DNA from: CAIOSQ01 sp044359885
GTDB taxonomy: Bacteria > Pseudomonadota > Alphaproteobacteria > CACIAM-22H2
DNA length: 11,599 bases
NCBI GenBank assembly: GCA_044359885.1
Contig: JBIKLI010000123.1
Span: 1-11,599, forward strand
Direction of reading: 5' to 3'
The notes beneath the pieces were generated by a model that was not told the DNA's origin, made no database searches, and saw nothing but the letters and a program-made list of their open reading frames with translations. The translations under genes were made by a program, and so were the position numbers. Shown one piece after another: positions 7,350 to 11,599 of the stretch. Numbering within the stretch: position 1 is the stretch's first letter; the number at the start of each line of letters is the position of its first letter.

Positions 7350-8762
7350 ATGAGCCGCTTGACCCTCGCCGACACGCAAGCCCATCGCCTCTGGCACGCG
7401 CTGCGCGCGCAGGAGGTCTCGCCGCTGGCGCTGTGGCGGGAGGCCGCGGCGCGCCATGCGCGTCTGGGCGAAAGGCTGAACGCCTACAAGCTCTGGCTGG
7501 GCGAGACGGGAGAGGCGCAGGCGCGCGCGGCGGAGGCCGCCTTCGCCGTGGGCGTGGATCTCGGTCCGCTCCAGGGGCTGCCGATCTCGATCAAGGACGT
7601 CTTCGGCGTCGACGGCACGCCCACCTATGCGGGAACCCGTCACCGCCTGCCGCCGCGATACGAGGTGGAGGGGCCGATCGTCGCGACGCTGCGCCGTCAG
7701 CTCGCGGTGTTCCCCGGCAAGACGCATACCGTCCCCTTCGCCTTCGGCGGCATCGGGGCCAACGCCCATTGGGGTGCGCCGTGGAATCCCTGGGACGATG
7801 TCCATCATCGCGGCACCGGCGGGTCCAGCTCCGGCGCGGGCGGCAGCCTTTGGGAAGGCTCTTCGGTGGTGAGCCTGGGCAGCGATGCCGGCGGATCGAT
7901 CCGCATGCCGGCCTCGCTCGCCGGCGTCGTCGGTCTCAAGACCTCGATCGGCCGCTGGCCGGGCGGCGGGGCACCGCCGCTGAGCCCGTCGCTGGACTGT
8001 CCGGGCGTGCTCGCGCTGTCGGTCGCGGACGCGGCGCTGGGCTTCGCCGCCATCGATCCGGCGGGCCATGCGTGGCCGGAGCTTTGGCGCCGGCTGGACG
8101 CGCGGAAGCTGACGGGGCTGCGCATCGGCGTCGCCGACAGCTACTTCTTCGACGATTGCGGCCCGGGCATCGCGGCGGCGATCGAACAGGCGCTGAAGGA
8201 GCTGGAGGCGAAGGGCGCGATCCTGGTGCCCCTGGCGATGCCCGAGGTCGCGGAGGCGGTCGCCTACATGGCCAATGGCAGCGTCGGCGTGCCGGAAGGG
8301 TTCGCCCTGGTCTCGACGGAGTTCAAGGACTGGATCCCGGATCTCGATCCCAATGTCTGGGCGCGGCTGAAGACTTTCGGCGACATCCCGGCGGCCGAAT
8401 ATCTCGCCCGCCAGCGCGCGCGCCCGGCGATGTCGGCGCGCGCCCATGCGCGGCTGGAGGGGATCGACGTGCTGGCGCTGCCGACCACCGCGGTCACGGC
8501 GCCGCGCCTCGACGCGCTCGAGGATCGCGAGGCATTCCGCCTGACCACGCTGCGCATCGGGCGCAACGTCTCGCCCTTCAATGTCTGGGACATGTGCGCG
8601 CTGTCGATGCCCGTGGCCTTCGATCCCGACCGGCTGCCGGTCGGGCTGCAGCTGGTCACGGGCAGGCGGACCGAAGAGGCGCTGCTCGCCGCGGCGCTGG
8701 CGGTGGAGAAGGTCCTGGGCGATGTCCGCCAGCGCCTGGGACGGCCGCCGGCCTGCCCCTGA
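7350..8762 (+). CDS. Amidase-signature family hydrolase
   Basis: This 470-aa enzyme hydrolyses a carboxamide to the acid and ammonia or amine. The Ser-cisSer-Lys triad of the amidase signature family is complete: Lys82 in LPISIKDVFGV, cis-Ser159 in GTGGSSSGAGG, and nucleophile Ser183 in GSDAGGSIRMPASLAG, the last two 24 residues apart as in characterised members. Oxyanion-loop glycines are present. The length is typical for free-standing amidases. It is annotated as an amidase and not GatA because no gatB/gatC neighbours exist and the C-terminal half differs. ATG at 7350 follows GGGAG (7334-7338); an in-frame start at 7239 would add an Arg-rich unconserved leader. The C-terminal segment VGLQLVTGRRTEEALLAAALAVEKVLG is family-typical. 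It is divergent from the M20 deacylase gene, so shared regulation and related amide substrates are plausible. Confidence 0.92.
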   Translation: MSRLTLADTQAHRLWHALRAQEVSPLALWREAAARHARLGERLNAYKLWLGETGEAQARAAEAAFAVGVDLGPLQGLPISIKDVFGVDGTPTYAGTRHRLPPRYEVEGPIVATLRRQLAVFPGKTHTVPFAFGGIGANAHWGAPWNPWDDVHHRGTGGSSSGAGGSLWEGSSVVSLGSDAGGSIRMPASLAGVVGLKTSIGRWPGGGAPPLSPSLDCPGVLALSVADAALGFAAIDPAGHAWPELWRRLDARKLTGLRIGVADSYFFDDCGPGIAAAIEQALKELEAKGAILVPLAMPEVAEAVAYMANGSVGVPEGFALVSTEFKDWIPDLDPNVWARLKTFGDIPAAEYLARQRARPAMSARAHARLEGIDVLALPTTAVTAPRLDALEDREAFRLTTLRIGRNVSPFNVWDMCALSMPVAFDPDRLPVGLQLVTGRRTEEALLAAALAVEKVLGDVRQRLGRPPACP

Positions 8763-8795
8763 CGCGCGGCTTGCGGTCGCCGCCCCGCGAAGCGG

Positions 8796-10229
8796 TCATT
8801 CCGCCGCGAGCCGGGCCGGATCGAGTTCGGCGATCTTCGTGTCGTAGGCCTGGTAATCGGCCCAGAGGCGCGGCAGGTCGGCTTCGAACAGCCCGCGCAC
8901 GATCGCCTGCGCCAGCCGCGGCACCGCGTAGACCATGGCGTTGATCGACGCGCCCGCGGGCCCGAAGGACAGCGTGGTCGAGATCCCGAAGAGATGGATG
9001 TCGCGGATCCAGGGCGTCGTGCCGGGCTGCCGTTCCACCAGCCCGTAATCTGGCGCAAGATAGGGAAAGGCGCCCAGCCGCTCGTCGGCTTCCTCGGCTG
9101 GCGGTGCGTAGCGATCGCTCCAGCGGGCGATGTTGCCATGGCAGCCGGCCAGCATCGGCACGGCGGCGAAGTCCATCCGCACCCCGGTGCCGCAGATCAG
9201 GAAGTCGGCGGCGACGTCGCCGCGCGGCGTGGCGATCGCGATACGCCCGTCCGGCGCCAGGCTGGCACCGGTCCAGGGCCGTCCGACATGCATGCGGAAA
9301 TTCCCGAACTTCGCGGCGCGGTTCCAGGTGTCCTGCGGGAACGCCTCGCGCAGCCCCAGGACATGGGTCATGAAGCGCCAGCGCCACGCATCCGACATCG
9401 CGTGCATCGACTGCAGGAAGCCCGAGAAGGTCAGCCAGCGATAAGGCTGGACCAGTTGCGGCTCGGCGCGGCGGCAGAACAGATGCACTTCGGCCGCGCC
9501 ATGCTCAAGCGCGGTCGCGGCGTTGTCGAAGGCCGAGGCGCCGGCCCCCAGCACCGCCACCACCTTGCCGCGCAGCGCCGCGAATTCGATCGCATCGGCG
9601 CTGTGGGCGCGCCGGTCCGCCGGCAACGCGGCGACGAAATCGGGCATCCACCATCGGCCCGCATCCTCCTGGCCCGTGGCCAGCACGACCTTGCGCGCCA
9701 GCATCGGACCGGCGGAGGTCTCGATCGCGAGGCAAGGCAGGCCGTCGTCGGTGCGCGCGGGGGCGATGCGTCCCGCCGTGACGCCGTTGCGCACCGGCAC
9801 GCCGGTGACGCGGCGGAACCACAGCAGATAGTCGTTCCACATCTCCTTCGGGATCAGCGTCAACCGCTCCCAGCCGGCGGTGCCGAACTGCGCCTCGTGC
9901 CATGCCTGGAAGGTGAGGGAGGGGATCCCGAGATCGGGACCGGACTGGTCCTTCCAGCTGCGCAGATTCGGCATCCGCGCATAGGTCGCCCAGGGTCCCT
10001 CGCGGCCCTCGGGGGCGCGATCGATCGCGAGGATGTTGCCCACCTTCTCGCGCAGCAGCGCGAAGCCCGCGACGACGCCGCATTGCCCGGCGCCGACGAT
10101 CAGCACGTCCAGCACCGGCCGCCCGCCGCTGGTCTTCGGCTGCAGCCACGCCATGCGCGGATGCGCGATCAATGCCAGGTCGCGCGCGACGTCGGCTTCC
10201 AGCTCGGCAAGGTTGCGTGGCGCAGGCAC
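8796..10229 (-). CDS. FAD/NAD(P)-dependent monooxygenase-like flavoprotein (GTG start)
   Basis: This 477-aa flavoprotein is built like flavin-containing and Baeyer-Villiger monooxygenases, which use NADPH and O2 to oxygenate a substrate. It has two dinucleotide-binding motifs: VLIVGAGQCGVVAG (residues 42-55) for FAD and VVAVLGAGASAFDNAA (223-238) for NADPH. VVLATG (181-186) and LICGTGVRMDF are the strand-ends typical of the fold. EGPWATYARMPNLRSWKD marks a subgroup of uncharacterised proteobacterial FMO-like proteins. The FMO fingerprint FxGxxxHxxxY is not canonical; AHSADAIEF stands in its place, so true monooxygenase activity is uncertain. I chose GTG at 10229 because CGGGAGA (10237-10243) lies seven nt before it; upstream in-frame codons to 10442 are Arg/Gly-rich and unconserved in style. 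It is convergent with the amidase, with a 33-nt gap. Confidence 0.88.
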   Translation of the reverse strand: MPAPRNLAELEADVARDLALIAHPRMAWLQPKTSGGRPVLDVLIVGAGQCGVVAGFALLREKVGNILAIDRAPEGREGPWATYARMPNLRSWKDQSGPDLGIPSLTFQAWHEAQFGTAGWERLTLIPKEMWNDYLLWFRRVTGVPVRNGVTAGRIAPARTDDGLPCLAIETSAGPMLARKVVLATGQEDAGRWWMPDFVAALPADRRAHSADAIEFAALRGKVVAVLGAGASAFDNAATALEHGAAEVHLFCRRAEPQLVQPYRWLTFSGFLQSMHAMSDAWRWRFMTHVLGLREAFPQDTWNRAAKFGNFRMHVGRPWTGASLAPDGRIAIATPRGDVAADFLICGTGVRMDFAAVPMLAGCHGNIARWSDRYAPPAEEADERLGAFPYLAPDYGLVERQPGTTPWIRDIHLFGISTTLSFGPAGASINAMVYAVPRLAQAIVRGLFEADLPRLWADYQAYDTKIAELDPARLAAE

Positions 10230-10236
10230 GGCCAGG

Positions 10237-10243
10237 TCTCCCG
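10237..10243 (-). promoter_or_regulatory. Ribosome binding site that decides the GTG start of the flavoprotein
   Basis: On the - strand CGGGAGA lies seven nt upstream of GTG at 10229-10227. No ATG in the right place has a comparable site: the next in-frame ATG is 25 codons downstream at 10154, just before the FAD-binding motif. Confidence 0.55.
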
Positions 10244-10499
10244 GGATCCGGTGTTCGGCCTCAGGATATGGCGCGCCGGGCGGCCTTCGCCATGGGCCGA
10301 ACCTCGTGCCCGGCCCGACACCCGACCCCGTCGCGGCGCTCCGACCGGATGCGTCTTCTCGGGTATTTGCAAGCGCGATGGGCCGATTGTCCCGTGACCG
10401 ATTCCGGGGACGAGTTCCGGCCGGGTGAGCCACTTCGACCATGGCGCAGGTCGCGGCAGCAAGTGCAGATCGAACGAGCCGGGGGCTGTCGAAGAGACG

Positions 10500-11042
10500 T
10501 CACGCGAAATCCGCTTCGAGCCCCAATCTCACCGTCCCGCGCTTGCCACCGATCTCCTCCCACCAGCTCCCGAGATTGGTCCGCTTCCTGTAGTAGAGAT
10601 CGTAGATATGAATATCCAGCAATTCGGCCTCGGTCATGGTCGTCGCTGCAAAAGCAGGGCTGCCACCGAGGAGCTTGCCCTGCTTCAGGGTCGGCCGGAT
10701 CAAGACCCCGCCGACATATCTGAACTCCTGTAGCGCCGTTTTCTTTTGCAGAAGCATGGCACTGGCGATGTGGTTGCTGAATGCGCCTTCCCACAGCGCC
10801 AGACCGATCTGGTAGCCGTCCGGGGTCCATGGGTAGTTGAACGTGTCGTTGAAGGCTTCGATCACGAAGGTGCTGGCGTCGCCACATAATCCATCCGGAT
10901 CCGATTTGTTTCCGGCGAACAGACGGTTCGGGGTCTTGTAGATCCGGTTCGGCGAAAATCCGGCCCATGCCGTCCGCTTCGGAACGATTTCCCTGTCGAA
11001 CCAGAGATCGACCTGAGCCAGCAAAGGGGTTGGCTTTGCCAT
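10500..11042 (-). CDS. Hypothetical protein of atypical composition
   Basis: I do not recognise this 180-aa protein. It has no signal peptide or membrane span and looks like a compact mixed alpha/beta soluble protein rich in aromatic residues (WFDREIV, FNYPWTPDGYQ, IYDLYYRKR, GSWWEEIGG). It has a single cysteine in DGLCGDASTFVIEAF (Cys53), followed by a conserved-looking FSNHIASAML (His91) and an acidic HIYDLYY (Asp148). Cys then His then Asp, with the Cys at a helix start, recalls papain-like folds, but this is only an impression. ATG at 11042 is set by GGAGG (11051-11055 on the - strand) eight nt upstream, the best ribosome site in the window. GC content is about 57% in a sampled 60-nt block (10741-10800) against about 75% in a block of the adjacent gene (9601-9660), suggesting acquisition. 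An IS3 end lies about 460 nt away. Confidence 0.78.
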   Translation of the reverse strand: MAKPTPLLAQVDLWFDREIVPKRTAWAGFSPNRIYKTPNRLFAGNKSDPDGLCGDASTFVIEAFNDTFNYPWTPDGYQIGLALWEGAFSNHIASAMLLQKKTALQEFRYVGGVLIRPTLKQGKLLGGSPAFAATTMTEAELLDIHIYDLYYRKRTNLGSWWEEIGGKRGTVRLGLEADFA

Positions 11043-11050
11043 TTCATTGT

Positions 11051-11055
11051 CCTCC
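11051..11055 (-). promoter_or_regulatory. Strong Shine-Dalgarno GGAGG for the 180-aa hypothetical gene
   Basis: GGAGG on the - strand sits eight nt before the ATG at 11042. It excludes the longer in-frame opening reaching back to 11258 as the likely start, since the extra leader is not protein-like. Confidence 0.65.
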
Positions 11056-11111
11056 GTCGGAAATCGAACGCGAGGCCCCAGCAGGACGTCTGCGTCCATC
11101 CAACAACATGA

Positions 11112-11140
11112 ACTGTGAATCTCGGACAGCGCCGGGTCAA
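11112..11140 (-). promoter_or_regulatory. Candidate sigma-70-like promoter of the 180-aa hypothetical gene
   Basis: Reading the - strand, TTGACC (11140-11135, 5/6 match to -35) and CACAGT (11117-11112, 3/6 match to -10) are separated by exactly 17 nt. Transcription would start near 11105 and give a leader of about 60 nt ending in the strong ribosome site. The -10 match is weak, so this is a candidate only. Confidence 0.35.
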
Positions 11141-11224
11141 CCGCCGTGTGGACGCAGATTGCCGATATGCCGGCCCGGAAAAGCGATCCCAGGCTGGTGT
11201 TGCCGGGGGGTATCGGGTGCGTTG

Positions 11225-11249
11225 CCGCGGCGCTTCCGCGGCGCTTCCG
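11225..11249. repeat. Short tandem repeat, period 11 (GCGGCGCTTCC, two copies)
   Basis: GCGGCGCTTCC occurs at 11227-11237 and again at 11238-11248, with flanking bases extending the period-11 identity to about 25 nt. It lies in the non-coding gap between the truncated open frame and the hypothetical gene. It may be simple slippage; no function is evident. Confidence 0.6.
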
Positions 11250-11273
11250 ATCCGGCATCGGTGGCGCGAGAGG

Positions 11274-11500
11274 TCAGGGTCCCTGCAGCGATCGCAGCCG
11301 ACCGAGCGTCAGCTGGAGATTGCCGAGCTTCTCGGGCGCGCGGCCCTTGAAGGTGACCATCTGGGTGCCCTGGCGGCGCATCTCCGCCAGCTGGGCTGCC
11401 GATGGCGCCGTCTTGAGGATCTTGAGGAAGATCTCCGGGGCCAGCAGGCCGAACCCGACCTTCCCCGCCTTCACGGCCTGGGCGAGCGCCACCTGATCGC
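11274..11500 (-). pseudogene. Unrecognised open frame, probably 5'-truncated by the IS3 insertion
   Basis: About 75 codons run from the IS boundary to a TGA at 11274-11276. The peptide (VALAQAVKAGKVGFGLLAPE, then IFLKILKTAPSAAQLAEMRR) is helical and protein-like, with an acceptable residue mix, but I cannot place it in a family. The frame has no start with a ribosome site before the IS repeat at 11501, and it stays open by chance through the IS end. The simplest reading is the C-terminal remnant of a gene whose front was separated by the insertion. It could instead be a chance open frame of GC-rich DNA. Confidence 0.45.
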
Positions 11501-11599
11501 TGAACCGCTCCGGGTTTGCCGGAGGCTGTTTGGTTTGAGTCAGGCTGCCCTGGCCATGACCTCGGCCTGAGCATAGTAGCGCGCCTCGGCTTCGGCGGG
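11501..11599 (-). mobile_element. IS3-family insertion sequence, 3' end (runs off the window)
   Basis: The element's edge is marked at 11501 by TGAACCGCTCCGGGTTTGCC, a terminal inverted repeat of the 5'-TG...CA-3' type used by IS3-family elements, extending on through GGAGGCTG. Inside it, on the - strand, is the end of the transposase frame. Only about 100 nt of a typically 1.2-1.5 kb element is inside the window, so the other repeat and the target duplication cannot be checked. Confidence 0.65.
11540..11599 (-). CDS. IS3-family transposase (OrfB), C-terminal end, partial
   Basis: Reading in from the window edge on the - strand, 19 codons and a TGA give PAEAEARYYAQAEVMARAA. This fits the characteristic tail of many proteobacterial IS3-family OrfB transposases (PxEAExxYYAxLE...MAA, from memory). 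The catalytic integrase core lies outside the window. The stop lies about 40 nt before the terminal repeat, a normal distance for this family. The whole protein is probably intact beyond the edge, but this cannot be seen. Confidence 0.65.
   Translation of the reverse strand, partial: PAEAEARYYAQAEVMARAA

Noticed and set aside
7350..8762. Calling the amidase GatA of the tRNA-dependent amidotransferase
   Set aside because: No gatB or gatC nearby, and the signature alone does not distinguish GatA from catabolic amidases.
8994..10397. A 467-aa open frame on the + strand opposite the flavin monooxygenase-like gene
   Set aside because: Arg/Gly/His-rich and motif-free; the - strand frame carries two Rossmann motifs.
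10230..10442. N-terminal extension of the flavoprotein back to an ATG at 10442
   Set aside because: The added 71 residues are Arg/Gly/Pro-rich without fold character, and a good ribosome site precedes GTG 10229.

Overview
This window is a GC-rich (roughly two-thirds G+C by eye) stretch of bacterial chromosome. The gene content and the style of the proteins (Tat-like export signal on an ABC binding protein, Ni-type glyoxalase I, remnants of IS256 and IS3 elements) suggest an alphaproteobacterium, perhaps of the Hyphomicrobiales/Rhodospirillales kind. This placement is an inference; no rRNA or marker gene is present.

Layout. (1) 23-3032, + strand: a compact operon of three ABC-importer genes of the carbohydrate/glycerol-phosphate type (binding protein, MalF/UgpA-like permease, MalG/UgpE-like permease). 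No ATPase gene is visible. A strong hairpin at 3071-3108 closes it. (2) 3033-3526: no intact gene, but two decayed fragments lie back to back, the N-terminus of an IS256-family transposase and the C-terminus of a DUF924 protein. (3) 5417-3527, - strand: a DUF6194-like small protein followed by a DAO-type FAD oxidoreductase. (4) 5586-5999, + strand: glyoxalase I (gloA), convergent with (5) an M20 metallopeptidase/deacylase gene (7209-6022, -). That gene is divergent from (6) an amidase-signature hydrolase (7350-8762, +). The amidase is convergent with (7) a flavin monooxygenase-like gene (10229-8796, -) that appears to use a GTG start. (8) 11042-10500, -: an unrecognised 180-aa protein gene of clearly lower GC than its neighbours. 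(9) 11501 to the window end: the terminal inverted repeat and transposase C-terminus of an IS3-family element, abutting an unrecognised open frame (11500-11274, -) that it probably truncates.

How the genes may work together: the ABC importer, FAD amine/amino-acid-type oxidoreductase, M20 deacylase, amidase and flavin monooxygenase are typical of soil proteobacteria that scavenge organic nitrogen and carbon compounds. They are mostly separate transcription units, so a single pathway cannot be claimed. The least ordinary parts are the remnant zone at 3.2-3.5 kb and the right-hand 1.2 kb, where a low-GC orphan gene sits next to an insertion sequence. I found no CRISPR array, tRNA, rRNA or convincing defence system.
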